From: Melioribacteraceae bacterium
GTDB taxonomy: Bacteria > Bacteroidota > Ignavibacteria > Ignavibacteriales > Melioribacteraceae
Direction of reading: 5' to 3'
Assembly (NCBI GenBank): GCA_026983795.1
Contig: JALSTI010000262.1
Coordinates: 1 to 33,911 of the forward strand
Length of the DNA: 33,911 bases
The first letter of the stretch is position 1. Each line of letters begins with the position of its first letter. The notes beneath the pieces were generated by a model that saw only the letters and a program-made list of their open reading frames with translations, did not search any database and was not told where the DNA came from. Below are positions 23,785 to 32,641 of the stretch, in pieces. Position numbers and translations under genes: made by a program.

Positions 23785-25962
23785 ATGAAAAAATATTTCA
23801 ATTTCTCCCGCACTATATTAATAGTTCTGCTGTTAATTTCTATCAAATTAATCCCTTCGTCTCCCGATGAGGGAATGTACCCGTTAAATAAAATCAAAGA
23901 GATACATCTGGAAAACGCAGGATTAAAAATCGATCCTTCGGAAATTTACAATCCGCACGGAGTAAGTTTAGTCGATGCTTTGGTTAAAGTAGGCGGTTGT
24001 ACAGGTTCGTTTGTATCGCCAAAAGGATTAATACTTACAAATCACCACTGTGCGTTCGGAGCTTTAAATAAAGCAAGTACCACCGAAAAAAATTATTTGC
24101 AAAACGGTTTTCTTGCTAAAAATACCGGGGAAGAAATTCCCGCTTTAGGATATACTTGCAAAATTACAATTTCTTCTCAAGATGTTTCCAAAAGAGTTCT
24201 GAATGCCGTTAAAGGAATAAATGATTTAGCCGAAAGAACAAAAGCTATCAATAAAATAATGGATAAAATTGGCAGAGAGGCAAATAACAAAAAAGAATCG
24301 ATCGTCGGAAAAGTTTCGGAAATGTTCAAAGGGGAAAGTTATATTTTATTTAAATACAAAGTTCTTAAAGATGTTAGAATAGTTTACGCACCTCCGCGAA
24401 CTATCGGGGAATTCGGCGGCGAAACAGATAATTGGATATGGCCGCGTCACACCGGCGATTTTACTTTTATGAGAGCTTATGTATCACCGGAGGGCAAGTC
24501 CACAACCTACTCAAAAGATAACGTGCCGTATCATCCGAAAAAATATTTAAAGGTAAATCCAAACGGGGTAAAAGAAGGCGACTTTGTTTTTATTTTAGGT
24601 TATCCGGGAAGAACATTCAGAAATTATCCTTCACAATTTTTAAAGTATCAATACGATTACCAATTGCCCTATATTGCCGGAACATACTCCTGGATGATTG
24701 ATCAATTACAAACTATCAGTAAAAATAATGATAGCCTTAAGCTTAGATTTGCCTCGTTAATTAAGGGACTATCTAACACAATGAAAAATTACAGGGGGAA
24801 ACTATTAGGATTGAAAAGAATTCCCATAATTTATAATAAAGAAAAAGAGGAACAAGAGTTACAAAAGTTTATCAATTCTGACAAACAATTACGCAAAAAA
24901 TACGGGAATGTTATTCCGCAAATAAATGATGTTTACAAAAAAGTTTTCAAAATTGCGAAAGCCGATCTTTGGTTTAGGGTTTTCAACCGTTTTTCTATAA
25001 CGAGAAACTTGGTAAACACAGTGATGAACTATGTTGAAAATGTAAACGAATTGGAAAAGATTGACAGAAAAAATTACCGGAATAATAATTTTGAAAGGGT
25101 TTCAAAAAGGATAGATGAATATTTTGCAATGTATAATAAAGAATTCGAAAAAAACTTCCTGATAAAAATGCTTACCGATGCATCGGATTTTAACGGAGAA
25201 TCGAGCATTGATGCAATTAAAGAGATTGTAAAAGGTAAAAATAAAGAAACCGCTATCGACTCGTTTGTAAATAACGGTATCTTTTTATCGGTAATTTTTG
25301 ACAAGGATTTGTTAAAATCATTACTGGATTATTCCTTAAGCGATATAAAAGCAATGAATGATATTGGAATAAATTTTATGCTGAAGTTACGAAAACGGAA
25401 CGATGAGATTAAAGCAAAAAGAGATTCGGTAAACGGAGCATTGATTACTCTATCGGCAAAATTAATAGCCGTAAAAAGAATTTGGAAAAATAAAAGTTTC
25501 ATTCCGGATGCAAACGGGACTTTACGTTTAACCTACGGATTCATTAAAGGATACACTCCGGCCGATGCGGTTTACTATTCCCCTATTACAAGTTTACGGG
25601 GAGTTATCGAAAAAAGTTATTTGGGCAACGAATATATAATTCCGAATAAATTACGCAAATTATATAAACAAAAAGATTTCGGGAAGTTTTACGATAAAAA
25701 TATTGACAGTGTACCTACTTGTATTTTATATAATACGGATACAACCGGCGGAAACTCCGGTAGTCCGATTATGAACGCATACGGTGAATTAATAGGATTA
25801 AATTTTGATCGTGCATTTGAAGCGACAATAAACGATTTTGCGTGGAACGATAAATACAGCCGCTCAATTGGCGTAGACATCCGATATATTCTTTGGCTTA
25901 CGCAAAAATTCAGCGGCGCTAATTATTTATTGAACGAAATGGGAATTTCAACAAATAATTAA
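23785..25962 (+). CDS. S46-family dipeptidyl-peptidase (DPP7/DPP11-type), secreted
   Basis: I choose the ATG at 23785 (725 residues) over the track's 23686, because it begins a signal peptide ('MKKYFNFSRTILIVLLLISI') and matches the usual 710-730 residue length. The chymotrypsin-like double barrel has the catalytic His in 'LILTNHHCAFG' (about 87-88), Asp in 'ETDNWIWPRHTGDFTF', and Ser in 'TTGGNSGSPIMNAYGEL'. After the serine, 'LIGLNFDRAFE' has Arg at the position that separates DPP11 (Arg, Asp/Glu at P1) from DPP7 (Gly, hydrophobic P1), as I remember it. These periplasmic enzymes remove dipeptides from imported or surface-cleaved peptides, which suits a protein-fermenting FCB bacterium. The gene stands alone, divergent from the GlmU-like gene. 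Confidence 0.92.
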   Translation: MKKYFNFSRTILIVLLLISIKLIPSSPDEGMYPLNKIKEIHLENAGLKIDPSEIYNPHGVSLVDALVKVGGCTGSFVSPKGLILTNHHCAFGALNKASTTEKNYLQNGFLAKNTGEEIPALGYTCKITISSQDVSKRVLNAVKGINDLAERTKAINKIMDKIGREANNKKESIVGKVSEMFKGESYILFKYKVLKDVRIVYAPPRTIGEFGGETDNWIWPRHTGDFTFMRAYVSPEGKSTTYSKDNVPYHPKKYLKVNPNGVKEGDFVFILGYPGRTFRNYPSQFLKYQYDYQLPYIAGTYSWMIDQLQTISKNNDSLKLRFASLIKGLSNTMKNYRGKLLGLKRIPIIYNKEKEEQELQKFINSDKQLRKKYGNVIPQINDVYKKVFKIAKADLWFRVFNRFSITRNLVNTVMNYVENVNELEKIDRKNYRNNNFERVSKRIDEYFAMYNKEFEKNFLIKMLTDASDFNGESSIDAIKEIVKGKNKETAIDSFVNNGIFLSVIFDKDLLKSLLDYSLSDIKAMNDIGINFMLKLRKRNDEIKAKRDSVNGALITLSAKLIAVKRIWKNKSFIPDANGTLRLTYGFIKGYTPADAVYYSPITSLRGVIEKSYLGNEYIIPNKLRKLYKQKDFGKFYDKNIDSVPTCILYNTDTTGGNSGSPIMNAYGELIGLNFDRAFEATINDFAWNDKYSRSIGVDIRYILWLTQKFSGANYLLNEMGISTNN

Positions 25963-26273
25963 GAATTTTTTTGAGCAAATTCAGCATTCCGGTTAAATTA
26001 TAAAGCCGCGAAGATCCGGCGGATTATACTTTGTATATATCCTTAATTTTTAACTATTAAGATTATTATATTTTTTGTAGAAGTTTGGAATTCCTTGTGC
26101 AGCTTGGCAATAAAGTTTAACCCTTATGTATCCTAATAAATCTGCAAATATAAGCGTGCTTTTTTCCGCAAGGACTGTAATTTGCAAAGTGCACAATCTT
26201 AACTTTTATACGTCTTAGTTTTATTTAAGTGAAGTGCAATGTTAAATTCTTGCATCTTATTCTCAGCCGTTTC
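25963..26273. other. Convergent intergenic region between S46 peptidase and ccmB
   Basis: About 310 bases with no convincing ORF in either direction. The only structure seen is a weak A/T stem, CTTAAT at 26042-26047 with ATTAAG at 26056-26061, followed by a T-rich stretch. It could terminate the peptidase transcript. The length is greater than needed for two terminators, but I see no RNA gene or repeat in it. Confidence 0.45.
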
Positions 26274-26936
26274 TTATTCTTTCCATATAAAGTCAAACAG
26301 CATAAATCCGGCGGTTAACATAATTACGTCATAACTTACAAGTATTGCAAGGTAGGTCCAACTAAACAAGAATGTCTCACCATCCATTGAAAACTTTGTA
26401 AGTTCGAGAAGCGTTAATATTAAAGGGAGTAAAATAGGGAAAGATAATACCGGGTACAAGGTTCCCTTTGTATTTGCCTTAGCAATAATAGCCGCTATTA
26501 AAGTTGAAGAAATAGCTATGCCTATACCGCCTAAAAATAAAGCGACGAAGAAAAGGCTTAAGTTCTGAATTACAAAATTATCGAATAACATTGCATACAA
26601 AATTGTAATAGAGATGATCATCAAGAAGACCAAAATAAGATTAAAAATAAGTTTACCAAAAAACACCGTTACGGGAGCGGCAATAAGTTGTAAAGTTAAG
26701 GTGGTCCCTCTTTCCTCTTCTGAAACAAAAACTCTTGAAAGACCCGACATTGCCGAAAAGAAAATAACAACCCAAAATAATCCCCCGGTTAAATAATTTG
26801 TAACCGGTTCATCTCCCACCGAAAATAAAATGACGCTAATTGTAACTAATATAAACATCGCCAAAGCATTAATTGCATAGCGTGTTCTTAATTCGGATTG
26901 CCAATCTTTTTTAAATACCGAGTATGCTTTTCTCAT
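26274..26936 (-). CDS. ccmB: Cytochrome c maturation ABC exporter permease CcmB
   Basis: 220 residues, the usual CcmB length, with six hydrophobic spans. 'FKKDWQSELRTRYAINALAMF' at the start, 'SRVFVSEEERGTTLTLQLIAAPVTVFFGKL' (in part) in the first half and 'FPILLPLILT' in the third quarter are typical of CcmB. With CcmA and CcmC it forms the CcmABCD complex that releases holo-CcmE heme chaperone in system I cytochrome c biogenesis. It follows ccmA after 48 bases. No ccmC follows; a convergent peptidase gene comes next. Confidence 0.9.
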   Translation of the reverse strand: MRKAYSVFKKDWQSELRTRYAINALAMFILVTISVILFSVGDEPVTNYLTGGLFWVVIFFSAMSGLSRVFVSEEERGTTLTLQLIAAPVTVFFGKLIFNLILVFLMIISITILYAMLFDNFVIQNLSLFFVALFLGGIGIAISSTLIAAIIAKANTKGTLYPVLSFPILLPLILTLLELTKFSMDGETFLFSWTYLAILVSYDVIMLTAGFMLFDFIWKE

Positions 26937-26984
26937 TTAGCGTAAATATAGATATATGTAAAATTAAAATTCTTCATCAACCGT

Positions 26985-27611
26985 TTATTTATAATTTTCA
27001 ACTTCCAAAATATCGGCACATAATTCCAAATCTTTTTTTTCATTTGATGCAACTATAACAACGTTTTTTTCCTCTTCAAGTTTAATTATTTCGTAAACTT
27101 TTTCTTTCCCTTCTTCATCCAAATTGGAGGTGGGTTCGTCTAACAACAGTAATTTAGGATTATGCTGCAGCGCAAAAATATACTTCATACGTTGTTTCAT
27201 CCCCGAAGAAAAACCTTTTAACAAATCATTCCTTCTATTATACAGTTTGAATAAATTGAACAGATGTTTAGTTCTTTCTTCGTCAAATTTTATTCCCCTA
27301 ATACTTGCGAAATATAAAAGATTTTCCAACGCAGTAAATTCATCATATAAAATTAAGTAAGGCGAAACAAATCCGATATATTCGTGTAATTTTTCCGGCG
27401 GTATATTGGAATCGTTTGTTTTATGAATAACCTTGCCTTTATTGGGTGCTAAAACACCGGCGATAATTTTAGTCAAAGTAGATTTCCCGGACCCGTTACT
27501 TCCTGCAAAGCCATAAGTTTTACCTGCTTCGAAATGATAATTAATATTTTTAAATACCAATTGTCTTCCGAACAATTTTGTTATATTTTCTAACGTGAGG
27601 GAATATGCCAT
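26985..27611 (-). CDS. ccmA: Cytochrome c maturation ABC exporter ATPase CcmA
   Basis: 208 residues, short for an ABC ATPase and typical of CcmA. Walker A is 'GFAGSNGSGKSTLTK' (about 35-49), signature 'GFSSGMKQRMKY', Walker B 'LLLLDEPTSNLD'. The last part 'VVIVASNEKKDLELCADILEV' replaces the usual H-loop histidine region with 'ASNEKKDL', a form I associate with CcmA-like proteins in FCB bacteria. The assignment rests largely on its ccmB neighbour. It follows the metalloprotease gene by 27 bases, so it may be read from the same transcript. Confidence 0.85.
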   Translation of the reverse strand: MAYSLTLENITKLFGRQLVFKNINYHFEAGKTYGFAGSNGSGKSTLTKIIAGVLAPNKGKVIHKTNDSNIPPEKLHEYIGFVSPYLILYDEFTALENLLYFASIRGIKFDEERTKHLFNLFKLYNRRNDLLKGFSSGMKQRMKYIFALQHNPKLLLLDEPTSNLDEEGKEKVYEIIKLEEEKNVVIVASNEKKDLELCADILEVENYK

Positions 27612-27638
27612 AAGAGGAATAAATAATTAACTAAACGG

Positions 27639-29282
27639 TTATTTGTTATAAATAATAAATTTGCCTTTTTTAACATTATCGGCAGACTTAGTAACGTAAA
27701 TATAAACACCAGTCGGCAATTTAGCACCATTAAAATCTTTAGCGTTCCACTGAACCACTATTTTATCGGTGACAAATATTTTTTTCTTAGCGGAATAAAT
27801 TAATTTCATCGAGGAAGTATAGATATTCAAATCGGCTTCCCCGTTGGTATTTAGCGAAGTAGGAAAATAAATAAAAGTACCGTTAGAATAATCGAACGGT
27901 TGAGGATAAGCATAATCAATTTCTTCCCGCTTTACGGTTTGTCCCGTAGGCTGATTATTGAAAATATCCAATTCGGTAAGGTAAACGGATTTATCGGAAG
28001 AAATTTTAGAAAAGTAAAATTCATTTATCTTATTCGAATTTTCGAATTGATTAGACGAGATAGTATAATTTAAGTTCAAAATATTATTGCCCGGGTCCGT
28101 TGCTCCTTCAACATCGGAATTAGATATAATTGTAACGAGCGTATCGGTAAAATTATGAGAAAAATCGGGAAATATAATATAGTTAAAGGAAACGGGTTCT
28201 GATGTAATTGATAATTGTTTTTTAGGCGGAACAAATTCTATTGTGGTTGTAGGATGAATTAAAGGATAATTTTTTGCTTCCTCAAAATAGCTATTTGTTT
28301 TAGCGCGGTAATTTGTAAAATAAATCCATTCGCCAAAATTTGCATATTCAAATTTAAATGAATGCCCTTTTTCCTGAACCGCTTTTGCTATTGCCACAGT
28401 AGCTCTGTTATGTACCATTAACTCCCAACTCCGTTTAATTATATTATAACCAAGCATCGGATTTTCTTGAAAAAATCTTTCGTGCAAATAAATATTCCAT
28501 AAAGCCATGTCGTAACCGGTATGACTGGAAATTGTTTTAAACGGACTGTTAAAAAAAGAAGGGATATAAGCGTAATAATCGTTAACGTCGTCAAAAACAA
28601 ATTCTTCCATTGAAGTTGAAGTTAATTCGTAATACCATCTGTCTGCATCCCTAAAAATATAATTCCCAATTTGAATTGCGTGGTGAAATTCGTGTGCTGC
28701 GGTAACTTTAGCGCCGTTAAACCCGCTTGAATAATAATTTTGATAATCATTATCCATAACAATAAACGAAGATGAAGTAAAGTTTGTAATTTGTGTTGCC
28801 GGTTCCGTATATCCGTATAACCCGCCGGACAGGTCAATTACATAAACATCGTATTTATCGTCCCCTCCTTCGTTTCCATCCGGCGGCGGCGGCGGATAGC
28901 CGAGGAAATTAACCTCAAAGTTATAAGAAGAATCGAACGCTACGGCTAAATCCTGGATGCTGTAACCGGGCTTATCAAATTTATTAAATGAATAATGTAT
29001 CCTGAAAAATCCCGAGGGTGAAACAATGCTTGTATCCGTGTTCGGTCTATTTAAAATAGAAGTTAATACATTCTGTTGTTTCGGCGTAAATTTATCGAAG
29101 TTTTGCTTCACTTCGGCAAACAATGCAAAAGCACATTTTTCGTTTTGCACATTACCTTGAATTTCGTTTTGCGAACTTTGCCCCGATGTTAATTTTACTA
29201 TCGCCTTGTAAAGGGAATCAGTATTTTGCGAATACCCGAAAGACGACAAAAACAAAACGGCAACAAATACTTTTTTAATCAT
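27639..29282 (-). CDS. Secreted zinc metalloprotease, MXAN_6640-like, with T9SS sorting domain
   Basis: 547 residues. A signal peptide (about 1-19) is followed by a helical pro-like region, then a proline-rich 'GYPPPPPDGNEGGDDKYDVY' segment that is characteristic of the MXAN_6640 family. The zinc motif HExxH is 'AAHEFHHAIQIG' (197-201), with downstream glutamates in 'WYYELTSTSMEEFVFDD' as candidate third ligand. The last 85 residues form a T9SS-type sorting domain ('YAYPQPFDYSNG', 'DLNIYTSSMKLIYS', 'LPTGVYIYVTK'), so it should be exported across the outer membrane and anchored or released. It overlaps the upstream FG-GAP gene by 8 bases. Substrate unknown. Confidence 0.88.
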   Translation of the reverse strand: MIKKVFVAVLFLSSFGYSQNTDSLYKAIVKLTSGQSSQNEIQGNVQNEKCAFALFAEVKQNFDKFTPKQQNVLTSILNRPNTDTSIVSPSGFFRIHYSFNKFDKPGYSIQDLAVAFDSSYNFEVNFLGYPPPPPDGNEGGDDKYDVYVIDLSGGLYGYTEPATQITNFTSSSFIVMDNDYQNYYSSGFNGAKVTAAHEFHHAIQIGNYIFRDADRWYYELTSTSMEEFVFDDVNDYYAYIPSFFNSPFKTISSHTGYDMALWNIYLHERFFQENPMLGYNIIKRSWELMVHNRATVAIAKAVQEKGHSFKFEYANFGEWIYFTNYRAKTNSYFEEAKNYPLIHPTTTIEFVPPKKQLSITSEPVSFNYIIFPDFSHNFTDTLVTIISNSDVEGATDPGNNILNLNYTISSNQFENSNKINEFYFSKISSDKSVYLTELDIFNNQPTGQTVKREEIDYAYPQPFDYSNGTFIYFPTSLNTNGEADLNIYTSSMKLIYSAKKKIFVTDKIVVQWNAKDFNGAKLPTGVYIYVTKSADNVKKGKFIIYNK

Positions 29283-31371
29283 TTTTTTTAAGTAGTATTA
29301 ATTTAATATTTGAACTATCCGAAACAACAAGATACTTTTTTTGATTAAATAAACCCACCGCACTTTTATTAATTCCAACCGATTTATAAAGCGGGATTAA
29401 TTCCACTTCCGGATTCTTATAATTAATTGCGGCTTTAAATATAGTATTAATTTCATAATCGGTTATATAAAGTTCATCATTTTTAACGGCTTTATCGGCG
29501 TAAATATTTATCTCTATTCTGTCCGGATTAATACTGTTTATTATTTCTCCTTTTGGCGATAAAAGAGTTAATTTTTTACCGTTAAACAAGTAATAATTAA
29601 CAACATAATTCCGGCGGACTAATACAAGAACATAATCTTTATTTTTTAATTTAAATTGCGGACTTGTTTTTATCTGCACTTTAGAGGCAGTATCGTTAAC
29701 GGCAATAAAATTACTATTTATCAACTTATGTTTGAGCGGATCATATTCTTTTAATAATAAAGAATCACTCGATAATGTAAAATAGTATAAATGCGAATTC
29801 CTTTGCCGGGTGATAAAAAACGGCTTTAAATAATTTCCGGATATTTTCAACGAATCTTTCCGGATAAAATTTTTATCGCTTTCGGAAAACTTTTCCAGTT
29901 CCAATTCACCATTGTTATTTTCCAGTAAAAGTATATTTTTGTTTAATGTAATAACATTTTCCACCGGCGAAGAACCGTACATAATTCTTTTCGATACCAA
30001 GCCGTTTGAAAAATTCAATTCAATAAATTCAACTAATCTTTTGTTTTTATTAAAAAAGTAAAAGCCGGTTATGTTTTTATCTATTATAAAAGGCTTGATG
30101 TTCTTAACGTTTCCTAACAAAGGAATATTATAATAATTTTGACAAATACCGTTTTTATTGCTAATCATCAAATTCATCGAGTTGTCAAAAGTATCAACGT
30201 AACAAAAGTCAAGGTTATTATCGTTATTAAAATCCTTTACCAATAAAGCGGAAACCGAATCACCGAAACTTAACTTAACCGAATCGGCAGGAAGTATTTT
30301 TTCAAAGAAAAACAAACTGCCTTTAGAACTAATAACCGACAGTTTATTTTTGCCTGCGGCATTAGCTTTAATTCCAGAATAAATTCCGCCGCGCTTCAGT
30401 AAATATTTTGATTCCCTATTTGCCGGAGTTGGAAAATCTATAAACAGCTGATTTTTTTTTTGATTGGTATAAGCAATATCTATTTTATTATCGCCGTTAA
30501 AATCATACAACGCAAAGTCATTCAAATTATTATTCAGCTCATATACTTTTTTATTTTGAAACGATGAGACGGAATCTCCGAACATAACTTCCAAATTATT
30601 ATCATTAACGAAAGCAACATCGTCAAAAATATCATTGTTAAAATTGATAGTTTTTAATTTTTTAATATTCTCTTCGAAATAAATTTCCCGCGCTTGTTTA
30701 AATCCGCCCATTTCATTGTTGATTAAAACAACTATTGAGTTAGAAACCAAATCAATAGCCAGCAAATCTTGATAATCGTCAAAATCAACGTCATAGATAA
30801 CGGCGTCGGAAAATATTCTATTTTTTAACAATTCGATTTTATTAAGTTTAAATTTATTTTGAATTAGAAGCGAAAGTCCGTTAAAATTACTTCCTAAAAC
30901 CAGCGCATCGTTTTTACCGTCCTTATCGAAATCCGCAATTATTAATTTACCGGGATAAGAATCGAATGTAATTTGGTTAATCAACAACATGGTTCCATCT
31001 TTACTAAAAGAAGACAAACCCGCAACTCTTTTACCGTTGGAAATAAAAATGTAATATTTTCCCAGTTTGGGTATTGAGTTAAAAAAATGGAAATCGGTTA
31101 CGGGATAGAAAAAAAACTTTTTTACGGGAGCGGCGAAAGTAGAATCGGAGTTTCCATATAAAACGGCAAACTCCTTTTGATCATTACCGTACAAAAAAAT
31201 ATCTTTAAGCGAATCTTCGTTAATATTAAAATAATTAAATTTTGTAAATCCCGGAGGAATCCGTAATTCTTTTTCTTGGCAAAATCCGTTTACAGGAACT
31301 TGAGCAAAAAATTTTACGCTATAGAAAAGAATTAGAAAAAAAAGACTAATTTTTTTTCTGGCGAGATTCAA
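29275..31371 (-). CDS. Secreted FG-GAP/VCBS repeat protein
   Basis: 698 residues with a signal peptide ('ISLFFLILFYSVKFFAQ', cut near residue 24). Calcium-binding FG-GAP-like loops recur through the protein: 'INEDSLKDIFLYG', 'DFDKDGKNDALVLG', 'DVDFDDYQDLLAIDL', 'NFNNDIFDDVAFVND', 'DFNGDNKIDIAYTN' and 'DFNNDNNLDFCYVD'. This indicates an integrin-alpha-like seven-bladed propeller for the first 420 residues; the rest is beta-rich without clear repeats. No T9SS sorting domain is obvious at its end. It is translationally linked to the metalloprotease gene (8-base overlap), so the two products may act together outside the cell. It overlaps the thioesterase gene by 26 bases. An A10 run in the coding strand (30452-30461) is a possible slippage site. 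Confidence 0.85.
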   Translation of the reverse strand: MNLARKKISLFFLILFYSVKFFAQVPVNGFCQEKELRIPPGFTKFNYFNINEDSLKDIFLYGNDQKEFAVLYGNSDSTFAAPVKKFFFYPVTDFHFFNSIPKLGKYYIFISNGKRVAGLSSFSKDGTMLLINQITFDSYPGKLIIADFDKDGKNDALVLGSNFNGLSLLIQNKFKLNKIELLKNRIFSDAVIYDVDFDDYQDLLAIDLVSNSIVVLINNEMGGFKQAREIYFEENIKKLKTINFNNDIFDDVAFVNDNNLEVMFGDSVSSFQNKKVYELNNNLNDFALYDFNGDNKIDIAYTNQKKNQLFIDFPTPANRESKYLLKRGGIYSGIKANAAGKNKLSVISSKGSLFFFEKILPADSVKLSFGDSVSALLVKDFNNDNNLDFCYVDTFDNSMNLMISNKNGICQNYYNIPLLGNVKNIKPFIIDKNITGFYFFNKNKRLVEFIELNFSNGLVSKRIMYGSSPVENVITLNKNILLLENNNGELELEKFSESDKNFIRKDSLKISGNYLKPFFITRQRNSHLYYFTLSSDSLLLKEYDPLKHKLINSNFIAVNDTASKVQIKTSPQFKLKNKDYVLVLVRRNYVVNYYLFNGKKLTLLSPKGEIINSINPDRIEINIYADKAVKNDELYITDYEINTIFKAAINYKNPEVELIPLYKSVGINKSAVGLFNQKKYLVVSDSSNIKLILLKKND

Positions 31372-31828
31372 GTCTGTTCTGCCTTCTAATTAAAGCTTCT
31401 TTATATCTTCTTAATTCATCTTCCGATTCGGGTACGGCTTCGAATGTTTTAACAGGCTTCCCGTTTTCGTCTACGCTTACAAACGTAAGATAAGCGGAAT
31501 TTGTATGAATTGATTTTCCCAAAACAAAGTTTTCTTTATAAACTTTTACACCCACTTCCATAGAAGTTTTAAAAGCCCTGTTAACGGAAGCAACAAGAGT
31601 AACTACGTCCCCCACTTTTATCGGATGGTGAAAATCAATTTTATCGACCGATGCCGTAACACAAACCCTTTGCGAATGTTTCCCTGCCGAAAGTGCCGCG
31701 CATATATCAATCCAATGCATCAACTGCCCGCCGAGTAAATTACCGAGTTGATTTGCATGATGCGGCAAAACCAATTCGGTCATAGTTACAATTGATTGAC
31801 TTACGCTTTTCACTTTATTTGTATTCAT
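31346..31828 (-). CDS. Acyl-CoA thioesterase, hotdog fold (YciA/BACH-like)
   Basis: 160 residues, single hotdog domain. 'MTELVLPHHANQLGNLLGGQLMHWID' (in part), 'RVCVTASVDKIDFHHPIKVGD' (in part), and 'SAYLTFVSVDENGKP' are typical of the YciA/cytosolic acyl-CoA hydrolase family, which hydrolyses acyl-CoA to fatty acid and CoA in the cytoplasm. The C-terminus is a charged helix ('EDELRRYKEALIRRQNR'). Its ATG overlaps the bamD stop by one base (TAATG), which ties its expression to outer-membrane assembly, although a functional link is not evident. Confidence 0.92.
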   Translation of the reverse strand: MNTNKVKSVSQSIVTMTELVLPHHANQLGNLLGGQLMHWIDICAALSAGKHSQRVCVTASVDKIDFHHPIKVGDVVTLVASVNRAFKTSMEVGVKVYKENFVLGKSIHTNSAYLTFVSVDENGKPVKTFEAVPESEDELRRYKEALIRRQNRLESRQKKN

Positions 31829-32574
31829 TATAAAGACGCAACCAATTCGGTTTGTAGTTTTTTAATATCGTTAATTTTATCGCTATCGGGATATTTAGAG
31901 AGGAAAAATGAAATATCCCTTAAAGCTTCCGATTTTCTGTTTTTTTGTACCAGTAATTCTATTTTTCTGTAAAGCGCCATCGGAGCAAATTTTGTATCGT
32001 GATAAGTATCTACAACAAGTCCGTAATACTTTATAGCGGCATTGTAATATCCCATTCTTTCATAAATCAGAGCGCTATGGTATTCTTTTTGGGCAAGTTT
32101 ATTATTCAGTTCGTCAATTTTTCGTTCCGCTTCTTCCACCCTTTTATCCACCGGAAAAAAATCTATAAAAGCCTGAAACTCTTGAATCGCTTTTTTCGTA
32201 TAGGTTTGTTCCAACGGATACGGAGGGGAAAGTTCGTAATATGAATCCGCCAACATAAATTGAGCTTCGGGGACAAAAGGACTGGCGGGAATATCGCGAA
32301 TCAGTTTACTGAATTCGTATGCAGCAAGTAAATATTGCTCTTGCTTAAAATAGCTCATTGCCAAATAAAATTGCGCATCGTCATTAACGGCGCTGCCGGC
32401 AAATTGCAGTATAATGGCTTGAAATTCTTTTACGGCTTTTTGATAATCCTCATCGTTATATAAAGACATCGCATATTTTAAATGTTCATCTGCCGTCATA
32501 TTGCTTGTATCAACAGTAGAGGAACAACTCCATAAAAGCGCAAGAATAAGTATTATAAATATTTTTTTGATCAT
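31828..32574 (-). CDS. bamD: Outer membrane assembly lipoprotein BamD
   Basis: 248 residues, the usual BamD size. A lipoprotein signal 'IFIILILALLWSC' places cysteine 17 as the lipidated residue. The mature protein is made of TPR-like helical pairs ('HLKYAMSLYNDEDYQKAVKEF', in part; 'AQFYLAMSYFKQEQYLLAAYEF', in part; 'RDIPASPFVPEAQFMLADSY', in part). The second and third repeats match BamD/YfiO well. It works in the BAM complex that folds beta-barrel proteins into the outer membrane. As first gene of a tight series (bamD, thioesterase, FG-GAP protein, metalloprotease) it probably carries the promoter for them. Confidence 0.92.
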   Translation of the reverse strand: MIKKIFIILILALLWSCSSTVDTSNMTADEHLKYAMSLYNDEDYQKAVKEFQAIILQFAGSAVNDDAQFYLAMSYFKQEQYLLAAYEFSKLIRDIPASPFVPEAQFMLADSYYELSPPYPLEQTYTKKAIQEFQAFIDFFPVDKRVEEAERKIDELNNKLAQKEYHSALIYERMGYYNAAIKYYGLVVDTYHDTKFAPMALYRKIELLVQKNRKSEALRDISFFLSKYPDSDKINDIKKLQTELVASL

Positions 32575-32641
32575 TTTATTCTAAGTTTAATTTTTAGGAT
32601 GTAAAGCTAATTAATTTTCAACTCCATTCAAATACCAAAAT

